The notes: a model not told the origin generated them from the letters alone. 64,000 nt of DNA from Saturnia japonica (GCA_033032175.1 CM065311.1:1295190-1359189), one strand, 5' to 3'; counted from the first letter of the stretch, positions 1 to 12,287 are shown. Made by a program: numbers and translations.

Positions 1-1145
1 ATAAAAATGTTATTTTTTTGCAACGCAACAATGTCCAGCCAACTAAACGAAACTTTTTCTTTCCATATCACTCGTTTGTAAACATAGATTTTGTAATTTT
101 TATAATGCATGTGTGTGTGGTGGTATGTTTCGTCCATCGTACACATCACAAAATTTTGTGAAAAAAGTTTCAGGTGGATTTAATACTCGAGAAAATTGGT
201 TGATAATCTGTTGTATTTATTCATTGTTTTATAGAAAACGAATAAATATTTATAAATAACGAAGTCGCTTTCTATAGGACTTGATGAAAAGCAATCTAGT
301 CTTAACCTGTAAGAACTCAGCACACACACACAAATACAGAAAATACTTCAAGAGTCGAAGTTAAAACGGGACAATTTAAACAATGTAGCTCGAAACATAA
401 TGGACACAGATATTGTTTCTATTTAGGACTTTAGAGGAAATAAATGGTTTTATTACGTTTCTGGTAAAAATAACGCAGAACGAGTATATAATTTAATAAA
501 GTTTATCCATATATTTTATTCAATATAAAATTTATATGCAGAATGCGCAGCCAACAACACTACATGATGCCAATTAATGCTAAATTCTTGTTTGCCAGTT
601 TTGTAGTTATACCGCATTCATCATCATAACTAGAATTCCTCTAATCCGATAGCAATAATAAATTACTAACACATTATCGCACCTAAACATTTCAATATTA
701 TCGAAAATACGTAAAACGAATAGTCAACGGGTGGATTTCGGGCGGTAACCAAATTAAAAACGTCTATTAGTTTGAATAACTCTTTGATGTGTCAAAATGT
801 TTATAGAAACACTACAAACTGTCAATCCTACATTTGCCCTTTTTGCCTTTATTTGTATTCCTCCCGTCCATACGTAGTACGTACGGCCATTGGTAACGTA
901 ACTGACGAAACGTTTTTTATAGGAACGCTTTTGGTTAACGCCTGAGTGAAAATACCACCGTTCGTAAGCAAATTGAATCGATTTTAAATATAGGAACCGG
1001 CCATTAGACACTAACATCTGAATATTTAATTTTATGGTTTAATAACATGATTTTTCTTTAAAATTTTGAAATCTAAGATTTATATTTTCTAAATTCATTG
1101 TTAATAACTGGTTATAATATGTTTAGTTGTATTTATATTTCATAC
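1..1145. other. AT-rich non-coding sequence, nothing recognised
   Basis: No exon, transposon or RNA gene is recognisable. An 87-codon minus-strand frame at 754-1017 starts with ATG but shows no domain I can name, and it has no splice or promoter context. It is probably chance or an old repeat. Confidence 0.5.
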
Positions 1146-1190
1146 TACTACTATCTATCTATCTATCTAACTAACTATCTACTAATCTAG
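1146..1190. repeat. (CTAT)n microsatellite
   Basis: Several tandem CTAT units degrade into CTAA and CTACTAAT variants at the right edge. It is a simple-sequence repeat. Confidence 0.85.
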
Positions 1191-1537
1191 TCAAGCTAGA
1201 TTTTTTCAAAAATCGGCACACTTTTAATACTAGAAATAAAGATAAATTAATCGTACCGTGTGTTAGGTTCTATAATAAGATCCCGAAGCACATTACTGAT
1301 TTGTCGGAAAACAAGTTCAAGGACCATGTTTTACTGTCAAAAGGTTATTTATTATAGGGTGGAACATTACATGAATGATAATGTCTGGAAGTGACTCCCT
1401 ATCTTAAATATTGTTATTGTTCTATATTAAAACTTTTGTATAGTTGGAAAAAAAGATAAACCCGATCGAGTTTTTTACCGTTATTTTAACCGGTTATTTT
1501 GATTTTGAATACTTAATTTTAATTCAGTTATGGAGAA

Positions 1538-1755
1538 CTAGCCCCACGGTTTCACCTGTGTTGGTTTTCTCCATACAAATTTTGAACCTGCGTTACATCC
1601 CTTTAGGCATTCATTTTTCAAAAATCGTTCTTAGCGGATGCCTACGTTGTAATTAATAATACCAATCTGTGTGCCAAATTTCAGTCTAATCCTTTCAGTG
1701 GTTTGAGCTATGTGACCATAGATCAGCCAGTCACGGTCTTCTTTTTTATATACTA
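1538..1755 (-). mobile_element. Helitron-like element, family E
   Basis: The left edge is A followed by CTAG and a GC-richer CCCCACGGTTTCACC stretch, which matches the reversed 3' end of the Helitron-like families in this window. The interior has a GGATGCCTACGT block and a 'TTTCAGTCTAATCCTTTCAG' stretch that recur at 50560-50878. The right edge is AT-rich (about 1755) and no clean GA|T junction is visible. It has no coding capacity. Family membership rests on cross-copy similarity seen by eye. Confidence 0.5.
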
Positions 1756-1779
1756 TATCTTATTATATTAAGTAAGCAA

Positions 1780-1935
1780 TTCTTGTATATATATATATGT
1801 AATTGGTATATGTAATTGGTTTCTCGGAAACGGCTCCAACGATTTGAATGAAATTTCGTCTTTAGATAATGTTTAACATTCCAAGTTTAAAAGTATATAG
1901 GTGTTTTTTTTAACTGTATATATATATATATATAT
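1780..1935. repeat. Repeat fragment flanked by (TA)n tracts
   Basis: Two TA microsatellites (about 1783-1799 and 1916-1936) flank a short block with GTAATTGG repeated twice and a TTTCTCGGAAACGGCTCC core. That core looks like a common lepidopteran repeat. It is non-coding. Confidence 0.5.
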
Positions 1936-2789
1936 TTAGATAATACGAAATATTACTGTAGAGAACTAAACTCCATTTTCGATTGAAAAAGTATTATGCA
2001 AAGCAACGATTTATTAGAATTTACTATGTTATTAATGAGTTACCAAATCACGATTTATTAATGAGGTAAACGAACAAGGATTTACTGTGAATTGGTAAAA
2101 GCGGCAATCAGGGTTCACAACCACAAAAACCTATAAATGGATTCACTATTGTAATACGGGTCCAGGTAATTTATTGCGTTACGCCTCCGGAACGATAATG
2201 CTTTTGATAGAATTAGGTCTATTTTAGGTAAAGGTCTGGCACATTGATCTCTTGCTACGAGGTTACAGTTCTAAGATATTCATCCACATAGCATGTTTTT
2301 TCAATCTCACAAAATTTCTAGTTTTAATGTTATATTTCGTGTCTTTTGCAAAAACGAACACCAAACTTTGTGCGAAACATCAAAAGAATTCATAAAAGGA
2401 GTACCGATAATTTAAGGGTAACTTATATAATATATTCCAGCTTTAGACCATAAGAGCCAATTTCCGTGATAATTTACTTTCTATAATACTGCTGGTTAGC
2501 TGAAACAAAATGCCGTGTGGTGTCAGTTTGAAGCTTGCCAATCTACGATCAAAAAAGTGCAATTAAGCATTCATTCATTCATCTTATTCAAGAATTTTCT
2601 TGGTAAATAAAATCATTAATTTGTTAATCATTAATTTATAACCCATAACAGAACCTCTTAGCTAACTTGTATTACTCGGACCATTTTGATAAGATCGATT
2701 AGGTTAGGTTTTACTTATGACAATGATGTAAGTGCAGTTCGAACCTTATACGATAAAGCTTCCGATTATGAGATTAGGATAAGAGATAG
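1936..2789. other. AT-rich sequence, nothing recognised
   Basis: I see no exon, RNA gene or clear repeat here. A somewhat GC-richer patch around 2150-2250 has no identifiable meaning. Confidence 0.45.
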
Positions 2790-3075
2790 TTTTGGTGGTC
2801 GAGTGGTTTTAGCTTGCGGCATATCGTTTTGATGTCCGTAGTTTCGAGCTCCGACATGTACCATCCAATATTCCGGAATTTGCTCAGGGTATATTCACTA
2901 ATTTGAATTTGGTTGACGATGAAGGGAAACATCGTGAGGAAACCTGAACGCTTGTGAGATAAATAAAGAACTCTGAATTTCTATGCGTTTGCTATCGCCA
3001 GTATGTCGCGGGATGGCGTAGCGATTAAGGTTCCTCGCGAAGAGGCCTTTATCGAACAGTGGGACATATACATAC
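2790..3075 (+). mobile_element. tRNA-derived SINE (family K)
   Basis: The head looks like a decayed tRNA promoter. An A-box-like GTGGTCGAGTGG lies at about 2794-2806 and a B-box-like GTTTCGAGCTCC at about 2841-2852. The body then has CGACATGTACC, the characteristic AACATCGTGAGGAAACC block (2928-2944), and a tail ending in GAGGCC...CAGTGGGAC (about 3043-3068). The same order is seen in reverse at 28165-28556, and a head-only piece lies at 12288-12360. SINEs of this layout are widespread in Lepidoptera. The copy is diverged and non-coding. Confidence 0.7.
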
Positions 3076-3409
3076 TGGTATACAGTAAATCGATTACAAT
3101 TTTATCTGTTGTTGATATTACAATTAATTGATTAAATATATCATTTACCTAGTCCCCTTGTATGTTAGATTTTAATTCATATGAACGTAAAATATAAAAT
3201 ATTGAAGGAAATCTATTGAAAAACCGATGTAAAGTACTATTGTTAGTGATAACTTACTAGAATACCAAGACCGTGTACCTACGGTAAAACCACAAACGGA
3301 ATAATTCTACGTGAACACAAAACAGTAAACCGGTCCACATATAAATGTTCCTAATACAACTAAAGCGAGGCTTTAACTATTCATTAGGTTGCCCCGTGGT
3401 CTCTGGGAA

Positions 3410-3495
3410 TTATTTATAAAGGGAGAGAGCCACACGGGCCGCCACAGCTGATGTAATTCTCTCGTAAAACGCTAGTGCATTTTGTATAGGTAAGT
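3410..3495 (+). promoter_or_regulatory. Candidate TATA promoter with short first exon
   Basis: TATAAA at 3415-3420 is followed by a GC-richer stretch. About 70 bases on lies a perfect donor, TAG|GTAAGTA, with the cut after 3489. This would fit a short non-coding first exon spliced into the downstream + strand gene. Nothing confirms transcription; both motifs could be chance in AT-rich DNA. Confidence 0.2.
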
Positions 3496-3767
3496 ACTTG
3501 TTATTTAATTTTTGTATATTTGGTTGTTTTTATCTAATACGCATCTTAGGTTTATTTTTAGATATAATAATATTGTGCTACTCATTTTGAAATCGTTTTA
3601 CGTAACATTGAGTGTGACTATGTTCACCACAATAAAACAAGAGGCTCAGCAAGCAGCAACTTCACAGTGTAGAATTATTATTACAATGTACGCGAGCTTC
3701 GTAAAAATCACTCATCATTTTTTTATAACGTGGTTAAAAATTTTAACCTCAAAAACATTGTCCTCGC

Positions 3768-4060
3768 TCTGATATTAATAAAAATGAAATGTCTGTTTGT
3801 AATGTCAAAATAACACCTTTTTAATAAAAGTATTTATAAAAAAAATTAGTTTGTATGTTCCGGCTAATTTCCGGAACGGTTGGACTAATTTTGACGGGAT
3901 TTTCACTGGCAGATAGCTGATGTTATGAGGAGTAATATAGACTAATTTTTTTTAGAAAAAAAAAATATAGGGTTCCGTGCAAATAAAATACATTAAAGTA
4001 GTAATGAATTCAAAAATTCACGCGGCCAAATACGCAACTAAATAATAAATGTCATAAAAT
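3768..4060 (+). mobile_element. Helitron-like element, family A, 3'-truncated
   Basis: The left edge reads TCTGATATTAATAAAAATGA and then follows the family A consensus seen at 13163-13643: GTAATGTCAAAATAACA, the CCGGAACGGTTGGAC-like block, then AGGGTTCCGTGCAA. Similarity fades after about 4030, and the CCGCGG...CTAG 3' end is missing. It is non-coding. Confidence 0.6.
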
Positions 4061-4438
4061 GTTATGCAGTATTAAAATAAACAATTATAATTAATGGCAG
4101 AGCTTGAACATGTCTTGCATGACATATCCGTTACTTGCTTGCTAAGTAAACGAACCGTGCAGTAACGAAGGCTGACCGTCCGGTAAAATTATGTTATAAA
4201 TTTAAGCATTATAACGGAATTTAACTGTATAGCAGTGTCACCCCTATAATTGACCAAGCGACGCGACGGTTACTTAACTACGGTTTCCATTGCTTGTATT
4301 ATTAATAAATCCATTTCTATCAATGAGATTGAAAAGGTTATGCGTAAAGTTATTCTTCCTTTTGTAATGACAACTATGTTCATCCACAATTCTGCGCCGG
4401 TCATTTGATTAGAACACTTTTCTAATTATTCTTGTAAC

Positions 4439-4695
4439 TAAGGGGGCAAACGAGCTTACGGCCCGCATAATTGTAAGCGGCTACCGTAGCCTATGTACGC
4501 TTGTAATACCATATGTATCACAAGCGTGTTGCCAAATTTGAACCTCCCTACCCCGAGGAGCTCTGGAAACCCTACTCACCGCAAGAAAACAAGACTATTT
4601 CGCGGTGATCTTCTATAGGGTGGAAGTATTCCACCAGTCGGACTGCCCCATGTTGAGAGAAATTTCCGAAGAGATCTCTCTGAGCTCTACCTTTA
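4439..4695 (+). repeat. Interspersed repeat, family F
   Basis: It shares long stretches with 26721-26966 and 44075-44289, and on the opposite strand with 8800-9065. Shared blocks include GGCAAACGAGCTTACGGCC, GAGCTCTGGAAACCCTACTCACCGCA and a GGTGATCTTCT...GGTGGAAGTATTCCACCAG-type region. Because the 8800-9275 copy carries a tRNA-like head, F is probably the body of a SINE or the 3' part of its LINE partner. It is non-coding. Confidence 0.7.
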
Positions 4696-5454
4696 TATGA
4701 ACACATAGCTGTAATAAGAGGTTCGGTGAAGCTGTAAAAGCCGCAGCGGCTTCAGGGCCCCTAAGGCTAACAGTGTAGTCAGATCTAAAAAAAATATGGC
4801 TGCTCTCTTGTTAAAACTGTCCAGAAAGTTTTTGTGGCACATTACAATGCATGTTCCTAGTTCGTATTTAAGATGCACTTCACTTATACGCTTATACAAA
4901 TTATTATACATTACGTAAAATGCTATCAAAATTACATAATAAAGGGCTAAATAACGTAAGGATAGAAACCATCAAATGACGAAGTTTCCGCCAAAACCTC
5001 GCATGCGGAAAGTTAAAGATTAAATTAAGAATAAGAAGGTGGAACTAACTAATGTATGACAGAACGAAAGTAAACTGTTGAGTTTTGTATATGATGCAGT
5101 ATAATGGTTTAGCAAATATTTATAGGCTACATTTCGAGCCTTTGTGAAGCTGATATTCATTGTGCGTTAGACAATTGTTAGTTACAGTTAAGCTATGAGG
5201 CAAACCTGTGTTCATTCACAATGTGATTCAACGGTTCTGCGGTTTCTGTTGATACACTTACCGTATCTGATGGTGGTGATAAGGCATACTCATTATTTTA
5301 TGGTAATTAAAATGTTTGTGGGAATTTAAATAAGGAGACAGTTTTATTGGTGATTTTTACGTAATATGATTTCTTTTCTTTGGAGTCAGTCATCAGACTT
5401 TAACAAGATGGATGATTTTCTAAAATAACTAGGTTAGAAGTAAATAGCTGATAA
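4696..5454. other. AT-rich sequence, nothing recognised
   Basis: No exon, RNA gene or transposon signature could be supported in this stretch. Confidence 0.45.
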
Positions 5455-5780
5455 TCCACACTAATAAATATTATTAAAAAAGCTCAAGAGATTGTTTTTC
5501 GTTTGTTCGTTTGATCGCGCTAATTTCTTGAAGTATCTGCTAGATTTGCAAAAATATTTTTGCAATTTATAGCCTATTTAATGAAGAAGGTTATAGGGCA
5601 TGTAACTTTACGCTACGGCTTTAAGGAGCGAAGCAATAACCTTGATCGACAAGCTTAATGTAAGGACGGGAAGTAAGAACAACGATAGATAGATTGCGGA
5701 TGCGTTGGCGGCGACGCGGGCGGTGCCGTGTAAAGGTAGTCGAATAAATTTACAAGGGTGAAACCACGAGGCACAGCTTG
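5455..5780 (+). mobile_element. Helitron-like element, family C, full-length
   Basis: The element starts TCCACACTAATAAATATTA directly after an A (5454) and ends GGCACAGCTTG directly before a T (5781). There is no target duplication, as expected for Helitron insertion between A and T. In the interior, AAGCTCAAGAGATT, AAGGTTATAGG, TTAAGGAGCGAAGC and GGGAAGTAAGAACAACGAT are the reverse complements of blocks in the copies at 7456-7770, 10939-11217, 18210-18485, 24630-25508 and 36780-37085. It has no coding capacity, so it would be a non-autonomous passenger. The last four bases are CTTG rather than CTAG. Confidence 0.65.
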
Positions 5781-6379
5781 TGTTATAAATGAATTTGTAA
5801 CATATTGTACGGGGAGGGTTTCTTGAATGAGATAGGTATACTCAAACTATTGGTTGGATTTTTTTTGCCCCCGAAATAATTGATTGGAGTAATTGTCTAT
5901 TTATGTAAAAGAAATAATAAACTGTATGGATTAAACAAAGCGAAGTCTGTCTACGTGTAAAGAAATAATTATAAGTCGATGTCTTCATTAATGTGGTGCA
6001 AATTGCGTGATATATAGCGTACAAAAGTGTCAGTATAATTAGGAAAAGAATTTAATAATTTGCGGATTTGTGAAATTATTGATGTAAAACATCGCTTTTA
6101 GAACTTTTTTTTTCTACGCCTTTATTAGTTTATAATTTATTACTTAACTATTGAATTGTGACTTTCACTGCTATTTAAAAATTAGTTCTCTTTTGTCTGG
6201 TGCTGAGAATTCGAAAACGAAAAAACAGTCTTTAACGCTATCACAAGTGGAAGCAACTAGCTATATTGCACAGAAGAATGCTTTACGTAGGACAGAACAA
6301 TTTTTACCACTATACCACCACTATACACTAGGTGTAAAGGCCGTATTTAGTCATATCATGACTCAGTATTGATGTCGGC
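5781..6379. other. AT-rich sequence, nothing recognised
   Basis: No supported features. Short reading frames here lack any recognisable protein motif. Confidence 0.45.
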
Positions 6380-6880
6380 CGGCCGTAGCTATCTCCTTGG
6401 AAACAATGCGAGCGTTTAAAATCACACTGACCGCGTCCGCATACACAGTACTGACGAGGACTGTCATGCGTCAGTCGAGCGCATCAGACCTGCGTACGTC
6501 AGGAGACGGACGCGCTAACAATACTATTGGTGCGTTTAGTAGGATAAATACTATACTATACTTAACCACTGTACGTGTCAGTGCCGTCCGTTTGGCAGTG
6601 GAAACGTATCGCACGCACAGACCATCAGTACTGACAGTCAAGATAAGACAAATACGTCCACGTGGGCACGCTTGAGCGTGTTGCATACCGAGATCACCCA
6701 GTGTAGGTATATCTATTATCATCAAGCGGGGTGTTAGGGATCTGGTGATAAACCTATCACAGGTTTGGCTTGTCACGTTTCGCGATCCGACCGTGTATAT
6801 GTGTAACTACCGTGAAGCTTGCATGCTTGCATGTCAGCGACGACCGGCGATGGATAGCTTATCTCTCGGTGGACACCGTT
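6380..6880. other. CpG-rich patch with repeated GTCAG/CGTCC motifs
   Basis: This is a sharp GC and CpG increase against AT-rich flanks. It opens near a GGCCGGCC palindrome (6377-6384). Between 6425 and 6650 the short motifs CTGAC/GTCAG and GTCCG/CGGAC recur about six times on both strands, including an imperfect inverted pair built on GCGTCCG (about 6435-6515). CAGTACTGAC occurs twice, near 6446 and 6628. Overlapping frames on both strands encode nothing I recognise. It could be the remains of a DNA transposon end or a regulatory region. Confidence 0.35.
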
Positions 6881-7455
6881 ACTTTTGAATTCTACTGTGT
6901 TTATTACCAAGCACTATGCCGTCAATTCCCTTTATTACTATACCTATAAAAATCCATGAAATTATATATTTGAAACGTGATTTTGAAGCCTTTTACTGTT
7001 AATCAATCAGTATCATTATTAAACAATAAATATTAATTTTAATAAAGTGCACCAAACATACTGCTGAGTTTGAAATGAGCTACTGGCCTAAATTTAAAGA
7101 ATTTCTTCTATATAATAAGGTTCAGTTCTGATATTATACAGTGAACATTAGTCGTTTAACATCATATCGATCACCTTTATAAAGAGTTCAGTAACCTGGT
7201 GTGTTTACCAAGTTCTTAATAATGAAGTGGGGTGTACCCTGGATAGTGTATAAACAATTCATTGTTTATGTATGAAGTGATAGATGACCGGTATACGGTT
7301 TTGTTTGTCAGGAGCCCTCACAGTATTGATGTTTATTCAGTATCCATCGGTAATAGGTACAGTGATAAATACTTTATCTTCGGGACAAACAACTCTCAGG
7401 TCTGTTCTGTGTAGTAATGATTATACATGAGCTGATCAATACGTTTATTATTAAA
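6881..7455. other. AT-rich sequence, nothing recognised
   Basis: No supported coding or mobile features. Confidence 0.45.
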
Positions 7456-7770
7456 CTAGCTGGTCTCCATGGTTTCCTCCGTGTTAAATCTATTCAACCA
7501 ACAATTCACCACACTGCTGCCAATGAAGTCGTACTCTCACTTCCCGTATACTTTTACCTATGGCTTGCTTGACGTTCGTGATTACTGCTCAGCTGCTTAA
7601 GGCCGTAGCATGAATCTTTACATCCTATAATATATAACCTTCCACAATAAATAGACTATAAAATGTAAAAAGATTTTTTCAAATCTTACTGGTAACTCTA
7701 GAGATTAGCGCGTACAAACCAAACAACAACAAAAAAGAAAAACAATATCTCTTGTTCTAATTTTAGTAGA
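7456..7770 (-). mobile_element. Helitron-like element, family C, full-length
   Basis: On the + strand the element begins CTAGCTGGTC after A7455 and ends ...TTTTAGTAGA before T7771. In Helitron orientation that is TC...CTAG inserted between A and T. Internal blocks GAAGTCGTACTCTCACTTCCC, TTAAGGCCGTAGC, TATAACCTTCC and CTAGAGATTAGCGCG match the other family C copies. It is non-coding. Confidence 0.7.
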
Positions 7771-8799
7771 TTACGTTGCAATTAATGGACAGCTATATAA
7801 TTTTGAAACAGCTCTAATATCTATATTAACATATTATGTTCCTGGAAATATTTCAATGAAAAATAATGTAATTTAAACATACGGGTAAGGTGGCGCTGTG
7901 GTCGAGTTATTAATTATTGGAGAGGGCAGAACAACAATAACAACAAAACCTACGGAACCAGATAGTTAAAATATGAAACTCTCAAGATGTACTAACACCT
8001 CTTGAGAATGTAACTTTTTGTCTAAAAGAGTTTTTCGTCATATAGGTCTAACCTGGTCCGGGAAACTTTTCGAATTCGTTCGCCCTCTTCAAACAACCTT
8101 GAGGCAGTCCGGACCAAATGACAAATAGAAAGCATCCATGCCATAATCAAATAAGAGTACGCTCGACGTACTTCGGGACTCATAATTAGAACTTATTCCT
8201 CAACTAATTTGGAACTAATATTGTTTCATAGATTTTGTTACTTCTTGTTGTTGTATCTTACTGTAACGAATATTGTTTTTTTTTTTAACTAGGTACGCTA
8301 CTGTTCTAGTGGCGAAGGACCTATAGAGATTTTAGTAGCGCCGTGTGTGGAATATTCACTGACTACAGTCGTCGACTAAAGTCGTAAATGAGAGTATCGA
8401 AGATTTGCCTAGCGTCGTGTGTGAAGAGTCTAATACTCCTAGGTTGCCTCGCTTTTCCATCATGATGAGTTTGTCTTCTGAGACTGTTGTCCGCCTACTT
8501 AATTTGACCCTACAAAGATTTTTAACCGGTCCTATCTTTTTTAAAGACATTACACCAGTTATTCTTTGTTAGATTATTAGTAAACGCGTAATGGATACGA
8601 TAGGAAATTACATTCTGAAGTTTGACTACTTCATCATGTTACGTAATGCTTTAAAAACAAAATGTTATGCTGTTATGTATAAAAATACGGTATCTATAAG
8701 TATACACTATCATTTATCTTTTATCGTACTTACTGTAAACATTGATGTACTTGTAATCTGTGTCTACTTATGAACTAATAGCTTTAAGGCGTCAAAGAA
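7771..8799. other. Unassigned sequence with two GC-richer patches
   Basis: Patches at about 8045-8190 and 8285-8550 are richer in G+C than their surroundings. The second holds a 64-codon minus-strand ATG frame (8356-8550) and two loosely similar GTGTGTGGAATATTC / GTGTGTGAAGAGTC stretches. No family is recognised. Confidence 0.35.
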
Positions 8800-9275
8800 A
8801 ATTTTTAATCCTGTGCAGTAGAAATCTCTTTGCGAGTTCCTCACTACTTGATGTAGCCGACTGGTGAAATACATCCACCCTAAAGAAGATCGAAACGAAA
8901 TAACCTTGTATTATTGTGTTCCTCCTAGTGGGGTTTCCTGAACTGTTTGGGGAAGGGGGATTCAAGGCAGGCAACGCGCTTGTGGTAACCTCTGGTGTTA
9001 CAAGCGTCTATAGGTTCAGTAACAGCTTACCACAAGGTGGGCCCGAAGGGTTAGGCAGATATATATAAATATACACCTACAGTTCGCCGGGTATGTTTTA
9101 GGTCCTATGTAATAATGAGCGAGCCTATTGCCTATTTTGCACAAAGTCAAACTCTGAGCTGTTACTGAGAACTTCATAGAAAACTCTAGTAATACTTTGC
9201 TTGATCTGGGATAGAACTCAGGACCTCGAGAATAGCAGTCGCGCTTACGACCAATAGGCTAATGAGGCAGCTGGC
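8800..9275 (-). mobile_element. tRNA-headed SINE with family F body
   Basis: Read on the minus strand, the head at about 9275-9200 has an A-box-like TGGTCGTAAGCG (9242-9253) and a B-box-like GAGTTCTATCCC (9208-9219). The middle contains ACCTAAAACATACCCGGCGA, and the rest aligns with the family F repeats: ACAAGCGCGTTGCC, GATCTTCT...AGGGTGGA, ATTTCACCAGTCGG. The middle block is also present at 49213-49300. The head shows that the F-type body was mobilised as a Pol III-promoted retroelement. The copy is diverged. Confidence 0.65.
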
Positions 9276-10938
9276 AAATAAATAAATGACATTTATTTAA
9301 TAATACCGCTGGTCAAGGAAATTATAGATTTTAATACAAGTAATATATTTTTTGCATGCTAATTAGAAATCTATGATTTTCTATGACTAAATTTTTTACT
9401 TGAATTATTATACGATTCATAATCAATACATTTGTTATATAAAGTCTTGAAGTTTGTAAGAGGTGATGTCCGAAACTACTGATCGAAATCTAGAAGTTCT
9501 TTTACTGATAGAACGTTGCGTTCTTCCTGAGTGACATATTTTATTGCTATTATGTGAAGTCGCTGATCAATAGAACTGATTCTCTATAATTTCGACCTAC
9601 CTCTAATTGGGACAATAAGAATGACTGGCGATAGAAACATGTTTTTTTGTTGACTTGCTAAAACATGTTATATTTTTCGGATAAACATAATCATAAATTT
9701 GAAGTACGTAGAGCTGCAGGCTAGTTATTAATAAATAGTATAAACGTGTTCGGATGCCTTTATGTCATTCTTCGAATGTTGTCATTCGTTTAATATATGG
9801 GCAATATGTAACACGCTAGTGCATGACTCATAATGCATCATATGTAACATAACTTCATGACTTGTTCCGCTTGTATTATTGACAATTTGGTCAATAAGGT
9901 TTTTGAATTTTTCTATATCCGCTTGTCTGGAAATGCCCGCATTTTACGACTGTTTTTTTTTTAAATCGTTAAAAATGTACACATATGATATGAATAAAAA
10001 TATAGTTTATATTTAGATTTTACTTAATAATAATAAAACTAGGCAATTTCAAAACAGTAGAGAATATACAAACACATAATCTTAGTAATAGCATTTTCTA
10101 CCTCTTTATTCTGAAACCCCTAGTAGGCTACAGCCCGCGTCCGGGTGCTGTGCACCCCTTACAACTTGGCATGACTCAGCACTGTTCCAATCCACTTCAA
10201 TTGATGTTGTGTTCGAACACGATAATACTGAGCCATTATTGCTTTTAATATTAGACTTATTCCACAATCCAATAATATCATGGCAAACGTTCAAACTTAT
10301 AAAACGGAAATTACCTAACTCAATACAATAGACTTATTTTCAGCATAATATTTGAGAAAATTTATTTGAATTTGAAGTATTAGTTTCATAATTTCGTCGT
10401 TTAAAACTCAATGAAAGTTTTGAAACAATGAAAACTTTTTGAATTTACCTTCAAACAAAACGATTCAAAGGAAAACTTTTCTATTACTTACCGAAGTAAT
10501 GTTCTTTACTATCCTTTTTTGTTGCTTCGCGTTAAAATTTCTGTTGTTCCTGTAGGCTGTTATGATGTCTTGCCGATCAACCTTTTTAGGGTTCCTTAAC
10601 TAAAATAAAATAATATTTGATATAAGGTAATACAAAAATAATTGTTTTCTTGACGAAGTTATCAATACTTAAGTGTTATAATTTTATAGGTTTAGTAGTC
10701 TGGTGATTGTATGGTATATATCTATGATCATGAGTGACAAACAGGTTCAAAACGTAAATATTTATCAACCACGACCCCGGTCGTAATCAGAGCGGAACCA
10801 TCAGCGGCCAACCTTGTCATAGCATGCAAACCGCATGCTTACTCCTTTGTATTCAGCATACCGTACCTGTTCTCCATGCGTAACATTACCCTGTACGCTA
10901 ATACAGTGAGCTCATTCACCAAACACTATTATTGTTAA
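9276..10938. other. Mostly AT-rich sequence, nothing recognised
   Basis: No exon or element is supported. A GC-richer patch at about 10120-10220 overlaps a 62-codon minus frame with no recognisable motif, and another patch lies at about 10770-10910. Confidence 0.4.
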
Positions 10939-11217
10939 CTAGCTTTGATCAACTGTTCACTGCGACGCGACGCCTCCAACAACTATCGTTGGTCTTACTT
11001 CCCGGACTTGACAGTTTTCCAGATTGTTTGACTTTCATGGTTATTGCACTGCTCCTTACGGTCTTATCGTGAATTTATATAGTTTATAACGTACCCCAAT
11101 AAATCGGCTGTAAAATGTAAAAATATTCCTAAAAAATCTGTCTAGTAGTTCCAAAGACTAGAATGTTCGAACAAACAAAAAAAAAAAACAATGTCCGAGC
11201 TTTGTGTTATATTACGA
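10939..11217 (-). mobile_element. Helitron-like element, family C
   Basis: CTAGCTTTGATCAACTG follows A10938, and the right edge ...TATTACGA precedes T11218, giving the same A|T placement as the other copies. The interior keeps ACTTCCCGGACTTG, GTGAATTTATATAG and AGTTCCAAAGACTAG, which align with family C. It is a diverged, non-coding copy. Confidence 0.65.
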
Positions 11218-12287
11218 TAAAAATGTATGTATATTTTATTAATTTGCGCTATTGGCTGCGAGCTGCGACCCAGTCTACACTACAGTAATGTAGCGTATAT
11301 TTTTGTTTTTTATTGTAACATGATTTATGATTCCAATAAAATATTATTAATTAAAAAGGTATTAGATAGATTACATTAAATTTAATTATTTTTCTTTTCA
11401 TTATTGATTTAAAAATACGACTTCATAAGCAAATAGGTAGTTTATTTAAATTACGTGCTACTAACATTTAGTATTTCTAAATACATAGTAACTGAAATCA
11501 GTAGACTAATTACTATGTATATTTATTAGTATAATTAGGTTTTATAATTTTACGTGGTCAGGTATCTTAAATTTTGTTAAATAATAAATTTATATACTCA
11601 ATTAAAAAATTTAAATCAACTATTTAAACAAAAAAAATTGCGTACTCATCCTGCAAGAATACTGGTTTAGTTTAATGTTACATTTCATTAATTAGTACAT
11701 ATACCTAGTATATATGTTTGCATGATAATGGAATAAGTTTATTTGTGTAATATATATGTTCAATTGTTCATAATTAATTATATGTTTTATGTGAACGCCA
11801 TTAGATACCGATTATTATCTAATATTATAGTTATATCGTTACTTTGTTAACTTTATTTCTTTTTATTTGACATTGACCCTTTAGTCATGCCGGTCGTAAT
11901 GTTAGCAGTAAGCCGATTAGGTGTGAATTATCACGTGTGTTGATGGTTCTGTATGAACAAAAGAAACGTGTTGAATAAAATTCACGCATTGACATAAGAA
12001 AGTAATGTACAAGCGACATTAAAGACTTTCCATGTATGCAATATTAGAAAACTTTATAAACAATATTATAATAATACCAGCATATAGATATCCTAATGCT
12101 CGAAGGAAGGCACTTAAACACCACGCCAGCCCACGGCGTATTTGCGATTCCAGACCCCGAGGAAACCACACTTCTAAATTTTCCCTCAAATAACTGTGAT
12201 GTAAGATCATATTCATTCTCAAGTATTCAAGTTTCCTCACGTTTTTCTTCACTGTTGGACGATAGTGAAGCTTACTTATATTAGTAA
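11218..12287. other. Very AT-rich sequence, nothing recognised
   Basis: The stretch is strongly AT-rich. A short GC-richer patch at 12080-12170 overlaps two opposed short frames without a recognisable product. Confidence 0.45.

Noticed and set aside
754..1017. 87-codon minus-strand ATG frame, briefly considered as a FLYWCH-type zinc finger
   Set aside because: The conserved Cys and His spacing of FLYWCH domains is absent.
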